From contig MU270022.1 in the NCBI GenBank assembly GCA_021432635.1, forward strand, positions 682,001 through 746,000: a stretch of DNA of 64,000 nucleotides. The letters are read 5' to 3'. The notes beneath the pieces were generated by a model that saw only the letters and a program-made list of their open reading frames with translations, did no database searches and had not been told where the DNA came from. This document shows positions 23,880 to 34,807 of the stretch, in pieces (position 1 is the stretch's first letter; each line of letters starts with the position of its first letter). Source of the stretch: Thozetella sp. PMI_491. Its lineage: Eukaryota; Ascomycota; Sordariomycetes; Chaetosphaeriales; Chaetosphaeriaceae. Both the position numbers and the translations under genes were made by a program.

Positions 23880-25205
23880 ATGACAGTCACGATGATAAGG
23901 GCTCTTCGTTTCATTGCCTTTGCTACAATCAATGGGCTTTTCGGTACGCACGCCCTACCTCAAGCCCCGACTAAGATATTGGATCGTCGATCCCCGCCCG
24001 CTACCTTCACGGCGAACCCTAACATTGGTCCCGGGGGCAGTTCGTTCAAGGACTCCGCACACTTTCGTATCTATGCCTCGGACTTGAGCAAGGCCGACAC
24101 GGCCATTCAGATGCTCGAAGGCGCCTATGAGTGCTTCATTGGTACGATGGGCTGGCGCTCATCGGGACTGTCCTACAACGACCCCAGCAACCAGGGCTCC
24201 TACACCAAGACCAATGTGTACTCCGTCGCCTCCCTCCCAGGAGCGGCCGGTGTGATGCATTCCGATGCGTCGACAGGCATGGGTTGGCTGGAAGTCCAGA
24301 ATGACTACCTTGCTAACCCGAACGTGGTTGTACACGAGTATGGCCACGTCATGCACTATCATCAGAGAACCTGGGTCGACCAAGGCCGCACCGGCGCCTG
24401 GTGGGAGACCCTCGCCAACTGGGTCGCAGACACTTTCCAGACGTCCGATATTTGCGCCTCTGCGCGTTCTGCGCACAACTGGCCGGCGGCCACGACGTCT
24501 TCTATCGAGGTGCAAAAGTTGATCGGCGACTCGTTCCAAGTGATTGTCGACGGCTCCGTGGACACTGGCAACTACTACCAGGCGTGGCCATTCCTGACAT
24601 ACTTGACTAACAATCCCGACAACATCAACGGCCTCGGAGTTGACACTCTCCACCAAATGATGGTCCAGTACAGCCCGAACAGCAATGAGACCCCACTTCA
24701 CACCCTTGCCCGTGTGGCAGTGGGGACGAGCGTTGCGCAGATAGTTGGAAAGTATTGGGCGCGCATGGCCTACATTGACATTAAACATCCGCTGGCTCAG
24801 AAAGTATTCCTCAACGATCGTGCCAATATCAATTTCGCGAATGTCGACTCGCTTGGAAATAGTGCTTACCGTGTGAAGTCGGCGCGTGCACCACGGTACA
24901 TGGGTGCAAACATCACACCGCTCAAGACCTCTTCCGGTGCCTCGATCAGCATCAGCATCACCTCCGCCAGCCAAGCATACACCGCAACTCTGGCAGTTCG
25001 AAATACCTCGAGCAACACAGTCCGCTACGTGTCATTTAGCAACGGGACTGCTTCTACTACTCTTGCTTCCGGCGAAGAGGCGACTTTTATTCTCGCGAAT
25101 ACGCCCGCCAATCTTGTTCTCTACGATCCATTTTCGCTGAGTACCAACGTCAACACTGGATTAGACTACTCTTTTACCATGACAGGGGCTACGCCTTCTA
25201 GCTGA
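23880..25205 (+). CDS. Secreted DUF6055-like protein with HExxH zinc-protease motif
   Basis: A single-exon frame of 441 residues. A hydrophobic leader (about residues 5-25) ends before a basic KILDRRSPP stretch that may be a pro-segment cut site. The core holds HEYGHVMHYH near residue 153 followed by WWETLANW about 20 residues later. The HExxH helix and downstream Glu resemble a gluzincin-type zinc site. Fungal and bacterial DUF6055 proteins share this layout. The C-terminal 100 residues look like a beta-sandwich rich in Ser/Thr. A secreted metallopeptidase is the best reading; activity and substrate are unproven. An ATG at 23892 is an alternative start. Confidence 0.75.
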   Translation: MTVTMIRALRFIAFATINGLFGTHALPQAPTKILDRRSPPATFTANPNIGPGGSSFKDSAHFRIYASDLSKADTAIQMLEGAYECFIGTMGWRSSGLSYNDPSNQGSYTKTNVYSVASLPGAAGVMHSDASTGMGWLEVQNDYLANPNVVVHEYGHVMHYHQRTWVDQGRTGAWWETLANWVADTFQTSDICASARSAHNWPAATTSSIEVQKLIGDSFQVIVDGSVDTGNYYQAWPFLTYLTNNPDNINGLGVDTLHQMMVQYSPNSNETPLHTLARVAVGTSVAQIVGKYWARMAYIDIKHPLAQKVFLNDRANINFANVDSLGNSAYRVKSARAPRYMGANITPLKTSSGASISISITSASQAYTATLAVRNTSSNTVRYVSFSNGTASTTLASGEEATFILANTPANLVLYDPFSLSTNVNTGLDYSFTMTGATPSS

Positions 25206-25551
25206 ATATATTGCCCGCACTGACAAGGGGCAAATTGCAGTCGCTGAGAGGTTTGCATGACAACTCGAAGGATGAGAAAGGGGTGACACAAACTTCTCGT
25301 TTACGATTCGAATCTATATCTTGCCCATGATAGTTGGCAGGTATCAATATACAATATCAATCCCTTTCGTCAGGAACAGCCAACCAATCGTTTCCGTGCC
25401 TCCATTAATTCCTCTTGCCTGGTTGCGTTTCAAATTGTTCGTTTTGCCGCCACAACCAGGATCCCTCTCCTCGCTTGACCAAGGAGCTTCAAAAGTTGCT
25501 GCCGCGGAGGGCAACCGCGTTTCGGCTAGGGGGGTCGACTCTTTCTCATCC
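25206..25551. other. Intergenic, no feature recognised
   Basis: Short convergent spacer between the metallopeptidase-like gene and the unknown minus-strand gene. Confidence 0.4.
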
Positions 25552-26762
25552 TCACTCCTCGTCATCAACTTCCACCTCCTCCTCAATCACCTCATCTTCC
25601 ACGCTGTCCATTGCAACCCAGTGGTGTAGGAATGTCGGAGGCTGTGCGAGAGGATATGAACTGAAGCGGCGGCTCATAAAGAAGAGAGGGCGAAAGACTG
25701 CTGTATGGGCTCTCTCGATTTTTTCAAAGTCGTGGGTGAAGGTACAGCAGCGCCCCAGGGAGAAACACAGGTCGCAAGTGATAGCACTGCGCTGGTTTGG
25801 TCCGTCTTGATAGGTGATGGCGCGCATGTCGCATTTAGTACGCCCAGGATCTGTCTTAAAACGAATGACATATCAGCTTGAGGACGCTCGATGCGTAAAA
25901 AGTAACTTCCCCGCTCACCCCTCCGTTTGTTCAGGTAGCAGACATCGCAGTTACGCTCTCTCTTGAGCCTCGTCGAGACAAAGTCGGGATTGGTGCCCTC
26001 CTGGTAGTCGACACCAACTCGAAAGCGTGCCGTACGCCCTGTCCGTTCCAGTATGGCCCCTGCAAAGAGACTCATCTACCGTTGAAGTTCACATACAGCA
26101 TCGGCCATATTTCGCTCGTGGACTTCAACGTGCCGACGTTTGGTATCGAGGGTGAAGTTGATGGACTTGCCGAAAAAGTCGAAGTCCATACTAAAAACCC
26201 GAGCAACCGAAAACGTGCCCGTGTCAGTTTGACCGAGTTTCAATTGTTCTTTTGTTTTGCTGCTCCACTTCCAGCGTTCCAGAAAGGCGATAATGTAAAT
26301 GACCTTCAGCCAATCTCGAAGCTTGACCGACTCTTGAAGATCTTCGTTCGGAGGGTGTATCTTTTCCACGATGTAATATGCCATCTGCCACTGTGTAGTA
26401 GGATTATCGTACCAGTAAAATAGCAGAGCAAGCCGGGAAGCTTCTTTCCATATATCAACTGGGCCCACTAGAGGAATCTGAAGCGTTGCGCATGGATGAG
26501 GTCCCTCTGTAAGCTCAGCAATAACCCCGACCTTGGGGTTTACCCCAATACCCCATTCTGCCTGCAGGTCGAAAGTCATTACGCGGCGGCCAGGTGATGG
26601 AAATCCAATCGCTACTTTGAAAATCTCTCCGGGACAATCATCACGTCTGGAGACTCGAACAGGAGACCGGTAATAACGCTTTATTGCGGGATTGTTGCTC
26701 TGCCGGGGGACGTCAACTCGAGTCCAGGCGATCTGAGCATATCCATGTCCCCTTCTTGCCAT
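25552..26762 (-). CDS. Unknown protein with Cys-pair region and acidic tail
   Basis: I do not recognise this protein. A three-exon model fits: 26097-26762, 25919-26000 and 25850 down to 25552, giving 348 residues. Intron 1 (26001-26096) starts GTATGT and removes an in-frame TAG at 26076-26078; intron 2 (25851-25918) has an AGCTGAT branch site. The spliced product has a Trp-rich middle (WKEASRLALLFYWYDN), paired cysteines (CDVCYLNKRRDPGRTKCD and TCDLCFSLGRCC), and an acidic C-terminal tail of mostly Glu/Asp/Val. The cysteine pairs may bind a metal. The first intron is the weak point: if it is not used the gene is broken by the TAG. The gene sits directly behind an NLR relic. Confidence 0.45.
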
Positions 26763-26779
26763 TGTATACTCGAAATTAC

Positions 26780-28527
26780 AACCTACAACGGCAGGGCGCC
26801 CTTCTCGAGGACAACCGTGACCAGATTTTGATAACCACAAAGTGATAAAGGAGTCCCGCATCCATGTTATCTTCCATGTTATTTTCTAGGTAAGACGGCT
26901 CCTCGCGAGTGCCAGTAGTGCTGAGGAAAATTTCCACCATCGAAACCAGTCGTTCTGCTCTTCTAGCCACTGCTCAATAGCCTTTTTCTCGCCAGAAGTG
27001 TTCGATAATGCCTTATCCACATGGTCGAATATGTGGCTCGCCGAATACCGCAAAAAGGGATAATCATTGTCCAACTCCCTCATATGCTGTTTGCTGGTCA
27101 ATATAAAGTTCAGCGGCATGATCCACGACCAGCAGCAAGCCCGTAATCGGCCATGGCTGGCGCTGATCGGGTCCTACTCGAGTGTCGGGTCCAGCTTTTG
27201 CAGCCTTCTGTTTCGGTGATGGCCTTGGAGCGATTCCAAGGCCCAGTGTACTGCGGTGCCGTTCGCGGTACCACGGCGAAGAAGAGCTCTTCGGGCTTTA
27301 GCGGCCGCTGGCTAAGCAGCACCCATTGAAGCATTCGAATCGTTTCGGCCCTGTATTGATCGTCTTGGCTCAAGAGGGTGTTAAATACTCCCTCAAGGTC
27401 GTCCGGTACCTTGTCTAGAGCTCTCTGCGTATGTTCCATGCGGCCCTCATCGGAGTCTTTGTTCAGCAGAGCCACGACAATGACAACCCACATAAAAATG
27501 CCGCCTGCCTTCGTCTGGACTTGGGCCTTGATATCGCTGTCATGTGTTTTTAATTTTTCGGTAATATACCGAGCGATATCTTCTCGGTGGTCTTTGCTCT
27601 TCTCCACGGTCAGCTCAAGCGTCTTCTTATACTAACATAGGGAAAATGGCGACTGGAGAGGTAAATTCTCAGCGTGACGCCGACTCGGACAGCAGCGATA
27701 CTTAAGGATTCAAGAAAGCCGACAACATCTCTGACGTCTTGCTCGTCGCACTCATCTAGCGCATCGACAAGAAGGAGGAGTGGCCTCGATCGCGGCTGCT
27801 TGACTACCGAGAGCACGAAATTCTTTAGTTCTGACCGTTGCCACTCCCAATCCCCACCCTCATGTATCCTCCGCTTCTCGCGAAAGATAGGGACGAAATG
27901 GCGGCATAGCGTAGCGTCTTTAGTGAGCTGGTAGACGATTGACCGCAGCATACCCAGAGGAGTCTTCTCGAGGGTCTCGTCTCGAGCGTTGAAGAAATAG
28001 GCCACAATTAAGTGGTCGCAAAAGACCTCATCGCTCTAGAATTGGCGCAGTGTATGCTTCATCAGCGTCGACTTGCCCGCCCCTGGCTTGCCCTTGATCC
28101 AGAGCACTCCATTGTTGATTTGTAGGTCGGCGCGGTCTCGCCATTTCTGGAACTCGGCGGTGCTGAACAGCTAGTCGCATGTGTCTGGATGGCATCTTCT
28201 ATATCGTTCTGCTGAGTGTTGATATTGGGGAAGCCGAGGCACTGGAGACAGGCTGTGCTTCGTTAGCAACGGAGTCAAGGCGTAGATGGAAATTGGGAGA
28301 ATAGTGGGACCAGCCTTCGTTCTCATCGATCTGGGGTTCTTGGGGACGGACTGTCGTGGATTAGCAATGGGCACAATGTACATTTTCTAGACCTTCTAGC
28401 TCGTACTAATAATGTTACTATGAGTGATCTGCGTGCCGGGGCCGTTGTTATTATTTTGCTCTCCGCTACCCGTTGCGGCATTTTGGGTGCTAGGGCCGTA
28501 ATTGCTGATTGCGCCCCCCGAAGACAT
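26780..28527 (-). pseudogene. Decayed NLR: sigma-like motif, NACHT, first ankyrin repeat
   Basis: Read on the minus strand, an ATG at 28527 opens a Gly/Asn/Gln-rich stretch, GPSTQNAATGSGEQNNNNGP, like the sigma amyloid motif of fungal signalosome NLRs. A NACHT module follows: WIKGKPGAGKST (Walker A, near 28075), LLLLVDALDECDE (Walker B) and SSRHFPYVSI (sensor). Next come helical NLR segments and the start of an ankyrin repeat, GYQNLVTVVLEKGA, near 26800. The gene is broken by TAG codons at 28171-28173, 28036-28038 and 27174-27176. Single-base frameshifts occur near 28180 and 27615 and around 26850-26940, and a deletion near 27190 removes part of the segment after the NACHT. Such receptors act in heterokaryon incompatibility and non-self recognition. 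Confidence 0.85.
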
Positions 28528-30400
28528 GTCGTCGGTGCAGCTTGCGCAAGGTCAACATTCGGATGGTCGGATCGGCGCGAGACGATTGCGCGGCCCTGAT
28601 GAAGCATGCCTGGTCGGATGATAGTAACAAAAGCGAGTGTTGTCGTGAAGACTTGAACTGAGCAAGCGGGCACTCAGCCCTGGCGAAGGACGACGACCCC
28701 GCGCCAGATGGTAGCGCTTTTGGGCAGAGGGCAACGCGCTCAACCCGTCGGCCGCTAACCGCGGCTGGATGGCTACACATCGTTTTCAGAGTATGGCGGC
28801 GGCCTGTGGAAAACGATTGACTTATGGCTTGAAGCTTTGATCGATTGAGGGTTCAAGGCGGGAAGGCTCGGTTAGCGTTAGTCGCTAGGATGGGCCGCAA
28901 CGGACCAAGCAAAGGCAGCGTCTACCAGGATGGCAAAGATGTCAAGGGTTGAACCGCTGGACGTGCTTCCGATCAATTGCTAGCCCGCACTACTGATAGG
29001 TTACGCCCCGTCGCTTATAACAGTGCGGGCGGGATTACCGACCGTTCATAACGTCGGCCAGTGTCCTAAGGGCGAGCCAGCCGCCGCCTCTCTCATCCGT
29101 CTCTCTACGGTCTCTCCGCCTGGGTGATTGACAGCATGTCTCTTCAAATTGCGATTTTGCGGGCCAAGCCACGCACGAGGGAGCTCTGCCCTGCCCTTTA
29201 CGAGTTCCGAAGGCGGGACCACGCGCGGGAAACACGGAGAGTCGCTGCGCGAGGCTGTCCCGAAAGTGATCAACTCGGCAGGGAAGTACGCCGCACCGCG
29301 GCGCCCCGGCAGCCAATCAGTCTGACGCTAGACGACCCGGGCGAAGCCACACCAGTCAAATCATGTCGCGTCCCGAAGACCGAACACTGGCAATACTCTC
29401 CTAACAAGCATCTGATGGCCTCTATCGTATTGACATAGCACACATCGTGCGCTTTGTCAACGGAGGGTTATGGAACGATAACGGAGGCCAGCGCTCAGCT
29501 TGTCCGTAGTTGGGCAGCACAGAATCCCCGGCGTGCGGACCCAGCCTCGACAGCTGCTCAGGAAGCCGAGCACGTTAGGGACGACTTGGTCTATCACTCG
29601 AAACCAAGGCACTTGACTGCCTAAATTCAGGGAATGTATTGGCTGCGCGTGAATAGTGGATGAGCAGATGTGAATCTGCACTTCTGAGGGCCATCGCCGT
29701 GGTTGCTGATGGGTGTTCACCGGCATGGTCGTTCCCCAGCCTCGCGCAGCGTCAACATTCGGGTTCGAGCACGAAGCAGAAAAGGCCAGAAGCCATGGTA
29801 GGGATATTAGACTTGAATACATCAAACTCCGCGCTCGTTCTCGTTGGCATGAGTTAGAATCCTTTGAGTTGTGTATAGTGCCGCCATGGAGTGGAGTACC
29901 TGTTGGTCGATACCTATTGGTCCCAAAGAGCTCGCCATCCTTGCGCACCCTGGCTAATACGAAAAGCATCTTGGCCGATGGGAACTCCTCATCTAAGTCC
30001 TCGATTTCCCCCATGATATTTTCAAGGTTGCGTACCCGCGGGTTGGTGGTGACGCTCGAGAGACACCACCCTCTACCGTTGTGATGGGAGCCATGAGAAT
30101 AATAAATATTTCTGAAAGGGAGACAGGCCAGGCGGCTAGAGCGAAGAATAATTTTGAAGAGAGAGGTTAGGAACGACTAGGCAGGACGTCGGGTCTATTC
30201 ATCGCTGGACTGTCAAGGACACCTTGCACCGCCCATGACTCTTCTATGGAATGGCAGCCCGGCGAGCTCCGTCAAGTCCCCGTCTCTAGAAAGCCAACCT
30301 CTCTTTCCGCGGAGATTCCGCCTCGATTATCTGGCATGAGAGGCGAGGCAGAAGTCCTAGTCACTGTCGCGGCGCTCCCGCTAAGCTATATAAACAACAG
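28528..30400. other. Region without an identifiable gene, upstream of NLR relic
   Basis: No intact gene recognised. A minus-strand stretch near 29900-30050 reads as a plausible protein fragment (RNLENIMGEIEDLDEEFPSA) but lacks a start, an end and any known domain. Confidence 0.35.
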
Positions 30401-31135
30401 CAATCTCACAGCTATCTCTGCCCCGTTCCCTGTCTGGAACCTTTATAGCTATGGCTTTTATATTTTAGTAATACCTAGTACTTTGTTTATTAATTGTTAG
30501 TAGGCGATGCCGAGTTATAGTGGGATCGAATATATCATTAATAGAGCATAAGCAATGATCTCAGGCTTTTGTATTTGTATATAGCCTTAGGAAGAGAGTA
30601 AGTATAAAGGGGGATCTTTTCGGTAGCTGGTAGCTTGAGCTGTGCCTGAGAAGGATGGTTTTATATCTTTATTTGGTCTTGCTGGCAGCCTGAGTTTTGG
30701 CTGTGGCTGGTTTGGAGACCGGTCGGCGTATTAGGCGGGTATTTTGAACGCTAAGTGCAGACCTATATATATTTAATAAGGTGGTTGGGACTGTTGAAAA
30801 CCGTAGCTCTGAGCTAGCTAAAATCGGCGGCCTAAATTATGACATATGTTGGAACTTTCAGTCTACTTAATAAGATTTCTTTCCTTATGTCTTAACTGCT
30901 CTTTAATCTGCTCTATTGATGAAAGTAAAATTATATTTAAAGGGCTTTGTGTAGCTATAGGATTTTGATACAAGCAAAGGCGCTTCTACATGTTTAACCT
31001 ATTGTTTGATCTTTCCCTTCTCTATTAAAATCAACAAGGTATTGCTATAATGCCCAGAAGGCAGAGGCCCTGCCAAAATACCTTGATATCGGCGACATGA
31101 AAGTTTGAAAATATTTGACATTATATTACATGACG
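30400..31135. repeat. AT/TpA-rich block, possible degraded transposon
   Basis: About 0.7 kb is clearly richer in A+T and in TA dinucleotides than its surroundings, with no open frame. This looks like an old transposable element eroded by C-to-T change (RIP-like). No terminal repeats or transposase remnants could be identified, so the call is tentative. Confidence 0.35.
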
Positions 31136-31141
31136 CTAGTA

Positions 31142-32262
31142 TTAAACTCCAATATAGCAATACGTATTTGCCTGCAGTCCTGTGCATGCTTTGCCGCCTA
31201 CACCTGTGTTATAGAGAATGAAATCGTCCGTCGAGATACCATTGTAGAATGCAATAATATCGCAAGTGTCGCCCGAATGAATGTAGGTAAACTTCTTGCA
31301 ATTGCTTACCATGCCTGGCTGTGTCGGGGTCGGGGTGGCAATGCCGTTGCCTGTGGTCGTTGTAGTAGGTTTCACATAGCCGATAACATGAACACATGCG
31401 TACGTGCCAGCCTGAAGCTTGTCACAGCTCGCGCCACCCACTCCCGCATTCCATTCCTCCACGAGATCCGCCGTGATACTGTTATAAAATGCCACATTGT
31501 CACAGGATGCTCCATCCCATACCAGGGCGAATTTGTCGCAGTTGGACACCATGCCCGGTTGGGTAGGCAGAGGGGTGCTGATGCCGTTGGGACCGGTTGT
31601 GGCGGTCGGAGCTGCCGTTGTTGTAGAAACCGCGCCGGAGAGCACACCAACACAGATATATACACCGACCTGAAGGTGATTACACACATCTCCGATCGTG
31701 CCGCCGTTCCAAGCGATGATATCCTCCACTGTGGTGCTATAATAAAAGGCAATGTTCACGCAGGCGGCATTCTCCCACACCTGCGCGAACCTATTACAGT
31801 TGGACGTCATGCCAGGCTGCGCGGGGGTTGGGGTAGTGACGCCGTTGCTAACAGCCGTCGTAGTCCTTGACACTGTCGCCGTTACGCTAGGAGGGGTGGA
31901 AGTGCTGGAAATTGGGTTCAGGGGCGCCTCGACACAAAAGGACCTCTTAGCCGGGAGAGTTTGGCATGAAGCACTAAGCGAGGGGTTCTGCACGCAGGTT
32001 AGCGTCTCTTGTCAAGTCTCAGTGTATTGCTAGGATTACTTGCCCATTGAAGGAATTCCGCTGCGGAGATGCCGTAGATATCGTACACATCCTGGCACGT
32101 CCAGCTGCCATCGCTGTCCAGCCACCAGGTGCAGTAGGGAGTGGTGTTGCTGTCATGAGGGTACAACGGGGTCGTGTCCAGAACACTGAACTTGGCGGCG
32201 GCGTGCCCAAGGCACTGGAGCACTCCGACAAGCAGAACGATGGGAGAACGAAGAGACGACAT
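31142..32262 (-). CDS. Secreted multi-LysM protein (LysM effector type)
   Basis: Two exons, 32044-32262 and 31142-31987, give 354 residues. The 56 nt intron begins with GC (GCAAGT) and ends CAG, a GC-AG intron; splicing joins EFLQW to NPSLSASC, a standard LysM run. A signal peptide (about residues 1-23) precedes four LysM modules: one at about 40-95 and three at about 125-180, 208-265 and 290-350. The last three lie in near-identical blocks joined by Thr/Pro-rich linkers ending PTQPGM. No catalytic domain is present. LysM proteins of this type bind chitin or other N-acetylglucosamine polymers outside the cell. It stands about 6.7 kb from a LysM-bearing chitinase, a frequent pairing in fungi. 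Confidence 0.9.
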
Positions 32263-33402
32263 GATGTCTTCCGGGAAGCAGCGGCCGTAGGCTACGCAGA
32301 GAGGGGTCGAATGCGGGTGACACTTGAGGAAAATGTTGCGTTTTCTGTCACTATTTATGTCGAGATTGACACTTCAGGCTGGCCAGGCCCCAGAGCCATG
32401 CTGTACCGACATTCAATTGTAGAATGCATGGCCGATTGATTTGGAAATGTGGCGTAGCTGTGTCGAGCAAGGCGACGAGCTCACAGTAGCATGGTCTCCG
32501 TGCGGAGGCCGTAGGGATCAGTAATGAGGCTGGCAAGGATACTTTTTGCTGGTCTAGTGTGATGTCCTAAGCCAAAACTCGATCTAACGTTAGTTTATGT
32601 CAGCCCTACTCTAGCCCTGTAAATGTAGTGGGTCGGTAGGTCAGAGGTGGTCATTAATTATGCCAGTATCCTTCGTATACAATCGACCAAGGGTATTAGC
32701 GAAGTTGGGGGCGGGAACACCCTTTGATGTAACCCGAGTGTTGGACCCTGGCTGCAGGCTTAATCGACCCCACAACCTAAACAAATAGGGCAGAGCCGCT
32801 TGCCTTGTTTACCTTATATGCCTGGCTTGCCAAGCTTGCCAAGCTTGCTAAACCTACCAACAGAACCAATATGCATAACCAACAAACTTTTAGGTTTCGG
32901 CTGAATTTGTACCAAAAAGTCACCCCGAGCCGAATTTCGGAAATATCCGCAAGAAAGCCTCAGGGTGACATACGACTTGGCGGTTGTGCCTTGCAGATGG
33001 TCATTGATAATGGTAACATACACAACCAACGCTCCCCCCTTAGCCAGTTAAGGAAAGTGGTATGCATGTCAAGATTCGAGGTATTTGTCCTATACGAAGG
33101 GAAATTGGGTCCGGTTGTTGTTGGGAGAGTGAAAAGGCTCTACATTACACCCGGATGGAGAGATTGCCAAGCTTGCTAGGCCCCGCCAATTGCTCACGTG
33201 CCAGGCTTTCGATCCAGATAAGGAAGGTGCATCTCGATCTCAGATTGTATATTACTCCGTACTCATATTCTCTTAAAGGAGAAGTGGAGAAGAGGCCATC
33301 GCCTCGAAAAGTGACAGCTTCTTCCTGAAACAAAAAAAGCCGCTCCTACTTTTCGCCATTATTATAATCTTAGGCTGTCACGCAACACGCCAACAAACCA
33401 TC
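32263..33402. other. Intergenic with short AAGCTTGCC tandem repeats
   Basis: A small run of about ten-base units containing AAGCTTGCC lies at 32826-32849, with a related copy near 33167. No gene recognised. Confidence 0.4.
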
Positions 33403-34665
33403 ATGGATGGCTCCGCCACGTTCCCTCAATTCAGCCGCTTCCCGGCCGAGATCCGTTGTCTGATTTGGATGTTTTGCCTTCCCCGCCGGATTGCCGAGGA
33501 AGACTTCCCCTACACGCTCCTCGACGGCAAAAACTTCCGTCAAGCCTGCTGGCCTAACAGTACCTGCCTTCAGAACGCCCGGGTGCCTCTTATCGCCTCG
33601 GTCTGCTCCGAAGCCCGCGAGGTGGTCTTCCAGTGGGGCCACCACCAGATGTCGCAGGATGACACCAGCTTGATATCGATCTGGGTCCAGCCTAAGATTG
33701 ATCGGGCGCTTCATCTGAATTGGACGCGTAGAAGGTCGGAAGCGGTATCTTTAAGCTATGATAGCTGGTATCTCCCTTTTGAAGATACGCCCGTCGATAT
33801 GTTTGTCCATAGGGCGCAATACAACTATCACATGCGGGCCTCCCTGGTCGGCGAGCTTTTTCATCCCTTCGACTTGGAAGAGCTGCTTGGCTCTCCATCG
33901 TACAGCCCCCGGGATGCGCGATCACGTATCCCACATATAAGACTATCCCACCAGCTCGAGGATAAGAGAGCGGTTGATCTCGGCGCTGTCATAGACGTGC
34001 GCACAGAGCCAACCGTCTACGTCACTTTAGTAGCCATCGCACTCCATATCGACAGGACAGCGGCTGAAGCATCTGGCCTCTTTGGCCTGCTGGGCGATAC
34101 CCCCGTGCAAACAGTCGACTACGACGATGTCCCTCAGCTGCGCCGGTTCTACGAGCTCTTCGATTCCCACCCGGCTCTGAAACAAGCCGAGCCTCATGTA
34201 GAGACGCTGTTCAACCTTGTTCTCAGCCCGGCTTTCCACGCTGCGGTCCATTCGTGGCAAGAGAAAGTCAAATGGCTCCTGCAGGCCACCATGTGGAAAT
34301 ATGTGATGAAAAGAAGAAATTTGGAGCCTTTCAAGGGCACGGAGCCGGGATCGGTATGGACGCCTCCTGTACCGGAAGGGCAGGCTTCTATGTGGATGCC
34401 GCCTGTGCCGGAGGATAACCCCGCCATGTCGACGGGCCAGTTTGAACCCAACAAGGATCATTTTTGGTGGCAAGAATATGCCGAGAAGCGCATGCCGAAG
34501 GTGGTGCCACAGGTTATGTTGCGACTTTGCGAGAACCAGTGTTTTACGGAGGGGAGACTGCCGCCGATGTTTGGCGATGTGTCGCCCAAGGATCATCATC
34601 CGGGCCATGACCGGATGAAGATAAATGAACGAGGGTGGCTTGTCCCAGAAAATGAATTAATTTAG
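33403..34665 (+). CDS. 2EXR domain protein
   Basis: A single-exon frame of 420 residues. The N-terminus FPQFSRFPAEIRCLIWMFCLP is a typical 2EXR start (F-box-like, LPxEIRxxIW pattern), continued by VPLIASVCSEAREVV. Such proteins are abundant and lineage-expanded in Pezizomycotina; their molecular role is mostly unknown. A proline-rich repeat (TPPVPEGQ / MPPVPEDN) occurs near residues 325-345. No signal peptide or membrane segment. It separates the LysM gene from the secreted-protein genes of the chitinase neighbourhood, with no visible functional link. Confidence 0.8.
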   Translation: MDGSATFPQFSRFPAEIRCLIWMFCLPRRIAEEDFPYTLLDGKNFRQACWPNSTCLQNARVPLIASVCSEAREVVFQWGHHQMSQDDTSLISIWVQPKIDRALHLNWTRRRSEAVSLSYDSWYLPFEDTPVDMFVHRAQYNYHMRASLVGELFHPFDLEELLGSPSYSPRDARSRIPHIRLSHQLEDKRAVDLGAVIDVRTEPTVYVTLVAIALHIDRTAAEASGLFGLLGDTPVQTVDYDDVPQLRRFYELFDSHPALKQAEPHVETLFNLVLSPAFHAAVHSWQEKVKWLLQATMWKYVMKRRNLEPFKGTEPGSVWTPPVPEGQASMWMPPVPEDNPAMSTGQFEPNKDHFWWQEYAEKRMPKVVPQVMLRLCENQCFTEGRLPPMFGDVSPKDHHPGHDRMKINERGWLVPENELI

Positions 34666-34807
34666 ATTCTGCCACAGCATACTATAAGAGACTACTTTCT
34701 ACCTCGGCCGCATTTTACTGGTAGCCGAGACAATGTTTCCAACGTGACCAAGCACTCATTTTCCATTGGGAACAAGATCCTTTCACACCGACAAGAACAA
34801 AAGCTTT

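Noticed and set aside
24159..24974. Open frame of 271 codons on the minus strand opposite the HExxH protein
   Set aside because: Composition typical of an antisense shadow; the plus-strand frame has signal peptide and HExxH.
26076..26078. In-frame TAG as proof that the unknown gene is broken
   Set aside because: A 96 nt intron with a GTATGT donor and CTACCAG acceptor removes it and keeps the frame, so a pseudogene call is not justified.
29457..30014. 185-codon minus-strand open frame
   Set aside because: Only its first 40 residues look protein-like; the rest is low-quality translation with no domain, so it was not called as a gene.
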